Origin: Nocardioides sp. LHD-245
GTDB lineage: Bacteria; Actinomycetota; Actinomycetes; Propionibacteriales; Nocardioidaceae
DNA: 64,000 bases
Assembly (NCBI RefSeq): GCF_030929495.1
Contig: NZ_JAVFWN010000019.1
Location: 55,238-119,237, forward strand
Reading direction: 5' to 3'
The notes beneath the pieces are model-generated. The model saw nothing but the letters and a program-made list of their open reading frames with translations, made no database searches and had not been told where the DNA came from. Positions 30,093-37,545 of this stretch are shown piece by piece. Within the stretch, counting starts at the first letter, position 1, and each line of letters begins with the position of its first letter. A program made the translations under genes and the position numbers.

Positions 30093-30668
30093 CTACTGCC
30101 GCACCAGGTCGAGGAAGATCCGGTGCACCCGTCCGTCGCCGTCGACCTCGGGATGGAAGGACGTCGCCATCAGGTGTCCCTGCCGTACGGCGACCGGGTG
30201 GCCCTGCGCCTCGGCCAACACCTCGACGTCCGGACCGGTGCGCTCCACCCACGGAGCGCGGATGAACACGGCGTGCACGGGGTCGGCCAGGCCGGCGAAC
30301 GGCAGGTCCGCCTCGAAGGAGTCGACCTGGCGCCCGAAGGCGTTGCGGCGGACCGTCACGTCGAGCCCGCCGATCGTCTCCTGGTCGGCGGTGCCGCCCT
30401 CGATCCGGTCGGCCAGCAGGATCATCCCCGCACAGGTCCCGAAGGTCGGCATCCCGCCGCCGACCCTGGCCCGCAACGGCTCGAGCAGCTCGAAGGTCCG
30501 GGCCAGCTTGGCCATCGTGGTCGACTCGCCCCCCGGCAGTACCAGTCCGTCGCAGCGCGCGAGCTCGGCCGGGCGGCGTACCGGGAAGGCGTCGGCGCCG
30601 AGCGCGGTCAGGGTCTGAAGATGTTCGCGGACGTCGCCCTGGAGGGCGAAGACTCCGATGGCGGGCAC
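30093..30668 (-). CDS. pdxT: Pyridoxal 5'-phosphate synthase glutaminase subunit PdxT
   Basis: PdxT releases ammonia from glutamine and passes it to PdxS for PLP synthesis. The 191 residues show LVLPGGESTTM, the nucleophile Cys in TFGTCAGMILLA and the catalytic His-Glu in TSFHPE. GTG at 30668 is chosen (AGGA nine bases upstream); a GTG at 30674 is an alternative. Its partner pdxS lies about 4 kb away, separated by a surface-protein cassette. Confidence 0.94.
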   Translation of the reverse strand: MPAIGVFALQGDVREHLQTLTALGADAFPVRRPAELARCDGLVLPGGESTTMAKLARTFELLEPLRARVGGGMPTFGTCAGMILLADRIEGGTADQETIGGLDVTVRRNAFGRQVDSFEADLPFAGLADPVHAVFIRAPWVERTGPDVEVLAEAQGHPVAVRQGHLMATSFHPEVDGDGRVHRIFLDLVRQ

Positions 30669-30729
30669 GGACACCGATCCTAGGGGCGCGGTCGCGGCCC
30701 CCGGTCGGCGGTCCGTCTCCCGGAGCGAG

Positions 30730-31728
30730 CTACACGTGACCGCAGTACGCGACCCAGATGTTGCCGCCCTGCCCTTCCTCACGGTGGATCGGCGTGACGG
30801 TCGTCGGCCCGGTGACACTGTTGTCCGAGATCAGGCGGGTCGTCACCCACACGACGAAGTTCTTCTTGTGGACCTGCCCTTGGCCCCTGGTCGTCGGGAT
30901 GTCCAGCTGGACCTGCTGGCCCTGGGTCGTGCTTGCGCCGAGGACGCCGCTCAGCTGAGGCGGCGGATTGGCGGTGCCGACCGGCGCCGGGGTGCCGTCG
31001 AGCTCGCGCACGCTCCAGGCGTACTCGTACAGGTCGTTGACGTCGGTCCAGGTCAGCCGCGCGATCCCTCCGACACCGCTCTGGGCGCAGGTGGGCGGCG
31101 CGTGGCTCTGCAGGGCCGGGGTCGTCGCCTGGACCGTGGCCGCCGCCGTGTCGGTCCAGTACGCCGAGGTGAAGGCCCAGGGCGCGACGCCGCTCGCGCC
31201 CAGGCCGGCGCCGAGCGCCACGGTCGACGCGAGCCCGACGGGCACCAGCCGGTGCCCCCGGCCGAAGCCGATCAGCAGCAGCGCCAGCACCAGCAGCGCG
31301 GCGGCCGCGAGGCCGAACGGGCTGGCCGCGGCGTTGAGCACGTAGCCGGCGTACGGGACGCCGAGGACGACACGGTCCGCCTCGCGGACCACGTACGGCT
31401 GCGCGTCGGCCACGTCGTTCCCGTCGCCCCGCAGCGTCAGGACGGCGAGGCCACCGTCGGCGTCCAGGCCCGTGATGCGATGGGTCACCCGCCGGCCACG
31501 GGCGTCGAGGACGCTCACGACGTCGCCGACAGCCAGGTCGGAGGCGGGAACCTCGCGCGCGATGCCGAGGGCGCCCGCGCCGTAGGCGGGGCTCATCGAC
31601 CCGGACGAGAAGACCAGTGGCGTGACCTGGAAGAGCCAGCCGGCGAGCAGGGAGAGCAGGCACAGCGTGCCCAGCACTCCCCCGACCCACAGGAGGGCCT
31701 CGCGGGCGACCCGCTTCGCGGCGGACAT
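30730..31728 (-). CDS. ER-type signal peptidase I fused to an AYWTD-type secreted domain
   Basis: The 332-residue protein starts with a membrane helix and an S26B (SipW-like) signal peptidase domain: nucleophile Ser in SSGSMSPAYGAGAL, catalytic His in VTHRITGL, and LRGDGNDVAD. Two or three helices follow (about residues 124-182), then TSAYWTDTAAATVQ and a roughly 130-residue extracytoplasmic domain with three cysteines. TSAYWTD is the same motif found in the signal region of the neighbouring alternate-signal-peptide proteins, so peptidase and substrate-like domain seem joined. ATG at 31728 shares a base with the upstream stop. Fusion is read directly; its purpose is unknown. Confidence 0.82.
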   Translation of the reverse strand: MSAAKRVAREALLWVGGVLGTLCLLSLLAGWLFQVTPLVFSSGSMSPAYGAGALGIAREVPASDLAVGDVVSVLDARGRRVTHRITGLDADGGLAVLTLRGDGNDVADAQPYVVREADRVVLGVPYAGYVLNAAASPFGLAAAALLVLALLLIGFGRGHRLVPVGLASTVALGAGLGASGVAPWAFTSAYWTDTAAATVQATTPALQSHAPPTCAQSGVGGIARLTWTDVNDLYEYAWSVRELDGTPAPVGTANPPPQLSGVLGASTTQGQQVQLDIPTTRGQGQVHKKNFVVWVTTRLISDNSVTGPTTVTPIHREEGQGGNIWVAYCGHV

Positions 31729-32327
31729 CACTGCTCCTGCCTGGCGGGGAAGGTGAACGTGACGGCTGAGGTCGCGTTCGCGAGGACGCCCGACGGCGAC
31801 GGCAGCCGTACCTGGATGCAGAGGTCGTGTGACTGACCCGGCCCGAGGTGGGCGCTGACGGCCTCGTCGAAGCCGTTGAGCGGGACGCTCGCACCCCCGA
31901 CCAGGCTCCCGCCGACGCACGTGCCGGCGTTGATCGAGCCGCCTTGGCGGACGGTGGCCCGCAACGCCGCGCCCAGGGGATTCGTCGCGGCGGCCTTGAC
32001 GCCGTACGAGAGCGTCGCGTCGCCGATGCTGTTGTTCGAGACCGTCATCAGCGCGGCCCTGGTGTCGCCGTCGGCCATGCCGGTCAGGTTCAGGTCCGGC
32101 CAGTCCGTGATGGTCTCCGGCTTGGCCTGCTCGTTGTCCTCGAGGTCGATGTGGAGCTCGCCGCTGCGGACGCTGACGCCCTGCGCGACCTCGCGGTCCG
32201 TCCAGTAGGCCGAGGTCGCGACCGCGCCGGTGCCGAGGAGGAGACCTGCGGAGAGGAGCGCCCGGGTCCGACCGTGACCGAACCAGCCGGTTCGCGACGA
32301 CCGGTGCCGCGCTGTGCGCCTAGTCAT
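31728..32327 (-). CDS. Alternate-type signal peptide protein (TasA/SipW-substrate-like)
   Basis: The 199-residue exported protein has a basic N-terminus, a hydrophobic stretch (ALLSAGLLLGTGAVATS) and the AYWTD motif typical of SipW-processed proteins, then a beta-rich domain (LTGMADGDTRAALMTVSNNSIGDATLSYGVKA) with two cysteines. By analogy it may form surface fibres or a matrix component. Its ATG overlaps the LPETG gene's end by 8 bases and its stop overlaps the fused peptidase by one. Confidence 0.78.
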   Translation of the reverse strand: MTRRTARHRSSRTGWFGHGRTRALLSAGLLLGTGAVATSAYWTDREVAQGVSVRSGELHIDLEDNEQAKPETITDWPDLNLTGMADGDTRAALMTVSNNSIGDATLSYGVKAAATNPLGAALRATVRQGGSINAGTCVGGSLVGGASVPLNGFDEAVSAHLGPGQSHDLCIQVRLPSPSGVLANATSAVTFTFPARQEQ

Positions 32328-32976
32328 GGGCGACCACCGCCCGGCCGCGGTCGCGGCGAGGCCGGGCGAGCGCCAGGCCCGCGCCGATCATCCCGGCCGC
32401 GAGCCAGAGCAGGCCGGTACCGACCGCGCTGCCGGTCTCCGGCAGCACGCCGTCGGCCTGGCCCCCGACCTCGCCGTCGTCGTCCACGCCCGCGACATCT
32501 CCGTCCTCGGACATCGTGAGGCGGACCTCGAAGGAGGCGGTCTCGTCCAGATGCCCGGTCGCCCCCGGTCCGAAGGAGCCACGCACGGAGACCGTGGTGT
32601 CGACACCCCGGGGAACGTCGAGGACGGCAGGCTGGAGCCGCGTCGTACCGGCGAGCAGCTCGGCCCAGGGACCGTTGCCGACCCGAGCCTCGAGCAGGAA
32701 GTCGGGTGAGGCGAGCAGTGCGGCCGGGTCGCTCGCGACCACGTCCACGGTGACCCCTCCGGACGACGGCCCGTCGTTGCGGACCCGGAAGGAGCGCTCC
32801 TCGACGTCGCCGGGGACCCAGCGGAAGCCGGCTGCGTAGAGCGGCGAGGTGAGGCTGGGCGTCCAGGTGACGCCGTCCGTGCTGAGGCCCATCTCGTCAT
32901 TCGCGTACGCCGGCACGGCCGCGGCGCCGACAGCCAGCGCGGCTGCGGCCACGAGCAGGGTGAGACGGCGGATCAT
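32320..32976 (-). CDS. LPETG-anchored cell-surface protein
   Basis: The 218-residue precursor has an ordinary signal peptide (probable cleavage after AYA, residue 25), a beta-type domain (FRWVPGDVEERSFRVRNDGPSSG), and a full sorting signal: LPETG at 178-182, a hydrophobic helix and the charged tail ARPRRDRGR. Sortase should link it to peptidoglycan; no sortase is in the window. ATG at 32976 has GAAGGAAG upstream. It lies in the same run as both SipW-like peptidases, suggesting it anchors or accompanies the AYWTD proteins. Confidence 0.82.
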   Translation of the reverse strand: MIRRLTLLVAAAALAVGAAAVPAYANDEMGLSTDGVTWTPSLTSPLYAAGFRWVPGDVEERSFRVRNDGPSSGGVTVDVVASDPAALLASPDFLLEARVGNGPWAELLAGTTRLQPAVLDVPRGVDTTVSVRGSFGPGATGHLDETASFEVRLTMSEDGDVAGVDDDGEVGGQADGVLPETGSAVGTGLLWLAAGMIGAGLALARPRRDRGRAVVAHD

Positions 32977-33009
32977 GGTCGGACTTCCTTCGTACCTCGG
33001 GTGGGTGGT

Positions 33010-33735
33010 TCATGGGCGGCGGTTCCGCCGTCGGATCAGGACCAGGAGCAGTCCCGCCATCGTGACCACGGTCGCGATCGGGAGGACTGGAACGTCCCGT
33101 CCGCCGAGCGCGGGCGTCGACATGGGCGTCGACATGGGCGTCGACATGGGCGTCGACATGGGCGTCGACATGGGCATGGGCGCGGATCGCGCCTTCGTAT
33201 CGAGTTGTGAGGTGGCGCCGAGGTCACGGGCGCCGGTCGCTGGCTCATCCCCCGGGGTTCGCCTGCGCCGCCGCTCCCGGAGGGCTCCGACGAACATGAA
33301 CGCCGCATAGCCGACGAGCCCGGTTGAGACGACCAGGACGGCGACCTGCCGCTGTCGACCGTTCAGCGCACTGTTCACATGTCCGAGATAGGGCACCGCG
33401 TACCAGAGGCGCCCCTTGACCTGGACCTCCCTGACCAGCACCGGGTCGACCACGTCGTTGGCGTCGCCCTTGGTCGTGAGGACCACTTCGCCGTCGGACC
33501 GGGTGGCCACGGCGACGACCCGGTGGGTGACGACCGTGGCCCTGCCCGACTCCCGCTGGTAGGTGATCACGTCGCCGGTACCGATCTCATCGGCCGCTGT
33601 CGGCTTGACGACCACCAGGGTGCCCGACGGGTAGTCCGGCTGCATCGACCCGGTGAGGACGGTGTAGGGAGTGGCCCCCGCGAGCCGCGGTACGACGACC
33701 GCGGCCGCGAGGATCACCACCACACCGTTGATCAC
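33010..33735 (-). CDS. Signal peptidase I, SipW-like (ER type)
   Basis: The 241-residue membrane protease has a nucleophile Ser in TVLTGSMQPDYPSGTL, catalytic His in VVTHRVVAV and the TKGDANDVVDP box of S26B peptidases, which use a Ser/His pair. A second helix (VAVLVVSTGLVGYAAFMFVGAL) is followed by a basic stretch, five MSTP repeats and a last helix ending in RRRNRRP. GTG at 33735 lies inside the first helix; the frame is open upstream without ATG, GTG or TTG as far as checked, so a rare start such as CTG near 33809 is possible. Confidence 0.82.
   Translation of the reverse strand: MINGVVVILAAAVVVPRLAGATPYTVLTGSMQPDYPSGTLVVVKPTAADEIGTGDVITYQRESGRATVVTHRVVAVATRSDGEVVLTTKGDANDVVDPVLVREVQVKGRLWYAVPYLGHVNSALNGRQRQVAVLVVSTGLVGYAAFMFVGALRERRRRRTPGDEPATGARDLGATSQLDTKARSAPMPMSTPMSTPMSTPMSTPMSTPALGGRDVPVLPIATVVTMAGLLLVLIRRRNRRP
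33113..33172 (-). repeat. Five 12 bp tandem repeats in the SipW-like gene (MSTP units)
   Basis: Five exact copies of GGCGTCGACATG (plus strand) encode five MSTP units in the tail between the catalytic domain and the last helix. Identical copies in a GC-rich run point to recent slippage and possible length variation between strains. Confidence 0.93.
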
Positions 33736-33800
33736 CAGCCATGCGACGACCTGACCGATCCACCCGAAGGCACTGCGCCCGCGCCGGACGGCGACCGAGG

Positions 33801-34385
33801 TCAGTGGAAGTCGACCTGGGTCAGCGTGACTCCGACGGCGGCGAGAGCGGCCGTCACGCCACCGCTGACGTTCGCGCCGTTGTCGATCGCGCCGGCGCCC
33901 TGTGCGGGGTCGTCGACCTGGTCGTTGAACGGCCAGGCCGCCACGAAGGTCACCTCGATCGTCTGTCCATCGCTCACTGCGACGGCACCGCCGGCATAGG
34001 CCACGTTGTTGACCTCGATGCTCGACGAGCTGAGGTCGAGCTCCTCGAGCAGATCGGCGTTGCCGGTGAAGCCCGTGCCCTCGTCGATCGTGACCTCGGC
34101 CAGGATGTGGTCGCCCACGGCGTCGACGTCGTAGGTGCAGGTCTGGCTGAACGTGTCGCCGGGGACCAGGCGGGTCGCCCCGACGAGCGGGAACTCGTCC
34201 GGCGTACCGGCGTCGACCAGCCAGCCGTCGCCGCAGTCCGCGTTGATCAGCTTGAGGTGACCGGTGGTGACCCCGGTGCCGGCCACCGTCGCGCTGTCTG
34301 TCCAGTACGCCAGGGTGCCCGCACCACCCATGAGCAGGACCGCTGCGGTGCCTGCCGCGAGCGCGCCCTTCGTCGTCTTCTTCAC
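33801..34385 (-). CDS. Alternate-type signal peptide protein (TasA-like)
   Basis: The 194-residue product begins KKTTKGALAAGTAAVLLMGGAGTLAYWTD, a textbook SipW-dependent signal with the AYWTD motif after the hydrophobic core. A beta-rich exported domain with two cysteines follows (LVPGDTFSQTCTYDVDAVGDHILAEVTI). GTG at 34385 is preferred because GGAG lies about six bases upstream; ATG at 34403 is the alternative. It is first in the surface cassette and is followed directly by the SipW-like peptidase that should process it. Confidence 0.8.
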   Translation of the reverse strand: MKKTTKGALAAGTAAVLLMGGAGTLAYWTDSATVAGTGVTTGHLKLINADCGDGWLVDAGTPDEFPLVGATRLVPGDTFSQTCTYDVDAVGDHILAEVTIDEGTGFTGNADLLEELDLSSSSIEVNNVAYAGGAVAVSDGQTIEVTFVAAWPFNDQVDDPAQGAGAIDNGANVSGGVTAALAAVGVTLTQVDFH

Positions 34386-34530
34386 TTGTTCTCCAGTCCC
34401 CATGCCCTGTTGTCCCCAGGTCTGGTTGTCATGGTCGCGACGCAGGGAGCGCCTCGCGATCCACAACGAAGGACAGCACAGCCCGGCACGGCGGGTGACC
34501 GGAATCGGGACCAACGTCCCGAGATTTAAC

Positions 34531-34568
34531 CGAGGCCGTGGCGCTGCTCGGACAGCGCCACGGCCTCG
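34531..34568 (-). terminator. Hairpin downstream of pdxS
   Basis: A perfect 16 bp stem (34531-34546 against 34553-34568) with a six-base loop sits between the pdxS stop and the TasA-like gene. There is no strong T tract, but the length and place fit transcription termination after pdxS, which would give the surface cassette its own promoter. A separate 6 bp inverted repeat (34506-34521) in the remaining upstream region could be an operator. Confidence 0.65.
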
Positions 34569-34607
34569 GGTGGCTCGTCAGGTACGGCGGGGGGGACCCC
34601 GCCCGGC

Positions 34608-35501
34608 TCACCAGCCGCGCTCGGCCAGCCGGTGCGGCTGCGGGATCTCCTCGACGTTGATCCCGACCATCGCCTCGCCCAGGCCCCGCGACACCTTCGC
34701 CACCACGTCGGGGTCGTCGTAGAAGGTCGTGGCCTTGACGATGGCCTCGGCCCGCTGCGCGGGGTTGCCGGACTTGAAGATGCCCGAGCCGACGAACACG
34801 CCCTCGGCGCCGAGCTGCATCATCATCGCCGCGTCCGCCGGGGTGGCGATGCCGCCCGCGGTGAACAGCACGACCGGCAGCTTGCCGGTGCGGGCGACCT
34901 CGACCACCAGGTCGTACGGCGCCTGGAGCTCCTTCGCGGCGACGTACAGCTCGTCGTCGGCCAGCGCGCCGAGGCGGCGGATCTCTCGGCGGATCGTGCG
35001 CATGTGGGTCACCGCGTTGGACACGTCACCCGTGCCGGCCTCGCCCTTGGAGCGGATCATCGCCGCGCCCTCGGTGATCCGGCGCAGTGCCTCTCCCAGG
35101 TTGGTCGCACCGCACACGAACGGGATCGTGAAGGCCCACTTGTCGATGTGGTTGGCGTAGTCGGCCGGCGTGAGCACCTCGGACTCGTCGATGTAGTCCA
35201 CACCCAGCGACTGGAGCACCTGCGCCTCGGCGAAGTGACCGATCCGGGCCTTCGCCATCACCGGGATCGACACGGCGGCGATGATCCCGTCGATCATGTC
35301 CGGGTCGCTCATCCGCGACACTCCGCCCTGCGCGCGGATGTCGGCCGGGACCCGCTCCAACGCCATCACGGCCACCGCGCCGGCGTCCTCGGCGATCTTG
35401 GCCTGCTCCGGGGTCACCACGTCCATGATGACGCCACCCTTGAGCATCTCGGCCATGCCGCGCTTGACCCGGGTGGTGCCGTGCTCCTGCTGCTCGCTCA
35501 T
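34608..35501 (-). CDS. pdxS: Pyridoxal 5'-phosphate synthase lyase subunit PdxS
   Basis: PdxS builds PLP from ribose 5-phosphate, glyceraldehyde 3-phosphate and ammonia supplied by PdxT. The 297-residue barrel protein shows GGVIMDVVTPEQAKIAEDAGA, PVMAKARIGHFAEAQVLQSLGVDYIDESEVLTPAD and the late GAEGVFVGSGIFKS motif. Length is exactly that of the family. Its pdxT partner is separated by the surface cassette, which is unusual because pdxS and pdxT are normally adjacent. Confidence 0.95.
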   Translation of the reverse strand: MSEQQEHGTTRVKRGMAEMLKGGVIMDVVTPEQAKIAEDAGAVAVMALERVPADIRAQGGVSRMSDPDMIDGIIAAVSIPVMAKARIGHFAEAQVLQSLGVDYIDESEVLTPADYANHIDKWAFTIPFVCGATNLGEALRRITEGAAMIRSKGEAGTGDVSNAVTHMRTIRREIRRLGALADDELYVAAKELQAPYDLVVEVARTGKLPVVLFTAGGIATPADAAMMMQLGAEGVFVGSGIFKSGNPAQRAEAIVKATTFYDDPDVVAKVSRGLGEAMVGINVEEIPQPHRLAERGW

Positions 35502-35531
35502 GCTCCGAGTCTACGACCAGGAGCGGGCCCG

Positions 35532-36170
35532 CTACGCGGGAGTCTCACCCTCGGACGCGAGTGCCTGGCGGCGTACCTTGAGCACCCGGAAGGCCACGGT
35601 GTAGGTGCTGGCGAGGGCGAGCGCCCACAAGGTGACGTACATGAGGATCGGCAGGTCGAAGATCGCTCCGAGACCGGTCATCACGAGGATCGAGACGAGG
35701 CGGTCGGCACGCTCGGCCAGACCGCCCTTGGCGTCCATGCCGAGGGACTCCGCGCGGGCCCGCGCGTACGACGTGACCGAGCCCATCACCAGGCACCACA
35801 GGGTGACGCACAGGTAGAGATAGCTGTCGCCCTGGTCCTTGCCGGTGCCAGCGAAGTAGAGGGCGAGGCCGCCGAAGATCGCCCCGTCGCCGATCCGGTC
35901 GAGGGTGGAGTCCCAGAAGGCCCCGAACTTCGAGACCCGGCCGGTCTCACGAGCCATCCGGCCGTCGATCAGGTCGCTGAACACGAAGGCGGTGATGAAC
36001 AGGACGCCGATCAGCAGCTCGCCCTGGGGGAAGAAGATCAGCGCGCCGGCGCTGACACCGAGCGTGCCGACGAGCGTCACCGCGTCCGGGCTGATGCCCA
36101 GCCGGATGAACAGCCGCACCACGGGGTGCAGCACGGTCCCGGCCCAGAACTCCTTGAAGCGATCCAACAC
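35532..36170 (-). CDS. CDP-alcohol phosphatidyltransferase (phosphatidylinositol phosphate synthase-like)
   Basis: An integral membrane enzyme transferring a phosphatidyl group from CDP-diacylglycerol to an alcohol. The 212 residues carry the complete CDP-AP motif D-x2-D-G-x2-A-R-x8-G-x3-D-x3-D (DLIDGRMARETGRVSKFGAFWDSTLD) and six predicted helices. Downstream of a HIT gene and thrS, orthologues in actinobacteria make phosphatidylinositol phosphate; that specificity is inferred from position. The PIM genes (acyltransferase and mannosyltransferase) that follow it in mycobacteria are absent here. GTG at 36170. Confidence 0.88.
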   Translation of the reverse strand: MLDRFKEFWAGTVLHPVVRLFIRLGISPDAVTLVGTLGVSAGALIFFPQGELLIGVLFITAFVFSDLIDGRMARETGRVSKFGAFWDSTLDRIGDGAIFGGLALYFAGTGKDQGDSYLYLCVTLWCLVMGSVTSYARARAESLGMDAKGGLAERADRLVSILVMTGLGAIFDLPILMYVTLWALALASTYTVAFRVLKVRRQALASEGETPA

Positions 36171-36192
36171 GGGGCAGGAACCTACTCGATGC

Positions 36193-36753
36193 TCATCGTG
36201 CGGGCGCCATCTGCCAGGCGTCCGCGAGGAGGGCGCGGGTCTCCCCCAGCAGCTGCGGGAGGGTCTTCGTGCCGCCGATGACGGTCATGAAGTTGGCGTC
36301 GCCCGACCAGCGCGGGACGACGTGCTGGTGCAGGTGGCCGGACAGCGAGCCGCCCGCGGCGCCGCCGAGGTTGAGGCCCACGTTGAACGCGTGCGGCTGG
36401 GCGACCGCACGGATGGTGCGCAGCGCCGCCTTGGTCAGCGCCGTGACCTCCTCGGTCTCCTCGTCGTCGAGGTCGAGGTAGTCGGCGACGTGGCGGTACG
36501 GCAGCACCATCAGGTGCCCGGGGTTGTAGGGGTAGAGGTTGAGCACGACATAGGCCGTGCGCCCGCGGACGACGACCAGCTCGTCGTCGCTCGACGTGGC
36601 CGGGTCCGGCGTGATCCGACAGAAGGGGCAGGCCGGGCGCGGGTCGGCGTGGGCGGGCTCGTCGTCCGGGTCGGCCTCGCCGCGGACGTAGGCCATCCGG
36701 TGCGGTGTCCAGAGCCGCTCGAGCCCGTCGGGCCCGGGTGTGGGGACGCTCAT
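36193..36753 (-). CDS. HIT domain protein (nucleotide phosphorylase/hydrolase type)
   Basis: The 186-residue protein shows CPFCRI (a Cys pair common in this actinobacterial branch) and the histidine triad GHLHQHVVPRW. Mycobacterial orthologues at this locus include an AP4A phosphorylase, so a dinucleotide substrate is plausible. ATG at 36753 overlaps the TetR stop by four bases; the pgsA-type gene follows 22 bases later. Confidence 0.9.
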   Translation of the reverse strand: MSVPTPGPDGLERLWTPHRMAYVRGEADPDDEPAHADPRPACPFCRITPDPATSSDDELVVVRGRTAYVVLNLYPYNPGHLMVLPYRHVADYLDLDDEETEEVTALTKAALRTIRAVAQPHAFNVGLNLGGAAGGSLSGHLHQHVVPRWSGDANFMTVIGGTKTLPQLLGETRALLADAWQMAPAR

Positions 36754-37505
36754 GCCTCCCCCTTGGCCACGTCGGGCGCGTCGGACCGCTCGGAGGGCCC
36801 CAGCGCCTGGAGCAGCTCGGCCACCGGCAGGTCGGGCAGGTTGAGCCCTCGCGCCAGCGACATGCCGTTGATCTGCAGCCAGATCGACTCGGACAGGATG
36901 CTGATGCAGACCTCGATCCCCGGCTCGCGCACCTCCCGCTCCAGCCACCGTCGGACGGCGGCGAAGACCGCGCCGATCATGCCGAAGACCCAGGGGTCCA
37001 GCGCGGCCCGGTCGTCGTCGGTGAGCTCGACGCCCATCGCCGCGACGACCACCGCCATGATCCCCTCGATGCCCTCCGCGACCTGCTCGACCGCCTGGCC
37101 GAGGGGGCTCGGCCCCCAGCCGGCGAGGTCGCGCTCGGCGAACCAGTAGAGCGTGGGGTGCGCCTCGGCCCAGCGGACGAAGCTGCCGACGATGCGGTGG
37201 ATGATCTGGTCCGGCGTGCCGTCGTACGACAGCGCGGGCAGCAGCTCGTTGCCGACGTGCTCGCAGATCTGGCGCTGCACGGCCCGGTCGAGGTCGGCGC
37301 GGTCCTCGAAGTGGCGGTAGATCACGGTGCGGCTCATCCCGGCCTCGTCGGCCACCGCCTGGACCTGGAACTCCTCCCCGGGCGTCTGGCGCTCCAGGAC
37401 GGCGATCGCCGCGTCGATGATCACCTGACGGCGCACCTGGTTGTGCTCCTGCCAGCGCCGCCGGCGGCCGTCGAGCGGCTCCGTCTCCACACCCTCCGAG
37501 GTCAC
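36750..37505 (-). CDS. TetR/AcrR family transcriptional regulator
   Basis: A 251-residue repressor-type protein with an N-terminal TetR helix-turn-helix (VRRQVIIDAAIAVLERQ, then FQVQAVADEAGMSRTVIYRHFEDRADLDRAV) and an all-helical ligand-binding C-terminal domain. GTG at 37505 is chosen with AGAGGG seven bases upstream; a TTG at 37511 is possible. It is inserted between the lipoprotein gene and the HIT gene and is translationally coupled to HIT. The target is unknown. Confidence 0.88.
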   Translation of the reverse strand: MTSEGVETEPLDGRRRRWQEHNQVRRQVIIDAAIAVLERQTPGEEFQVQAVADEAGMSRTVIYRHFEDRADLDRAVQRQICEHVGNELLPALSYDGTPDQIIHRIVGSFVRWAEAHPTLYWFAERDLAGWGPSPLGQAVEQVAEGIEGIMAVVVAAMGVELTDDDRAALDPWVFGMIGAVFAAVRRWLEREVREPGIEVCISILSESIWLQINGMSLARGLNLPDLPVAELLQALGPSERSDAPDVAKGEA

Positions 37506-37545
37506 TGGCAAACCCTCTCACGTCCCGTCACGAGCACACCCGCGG

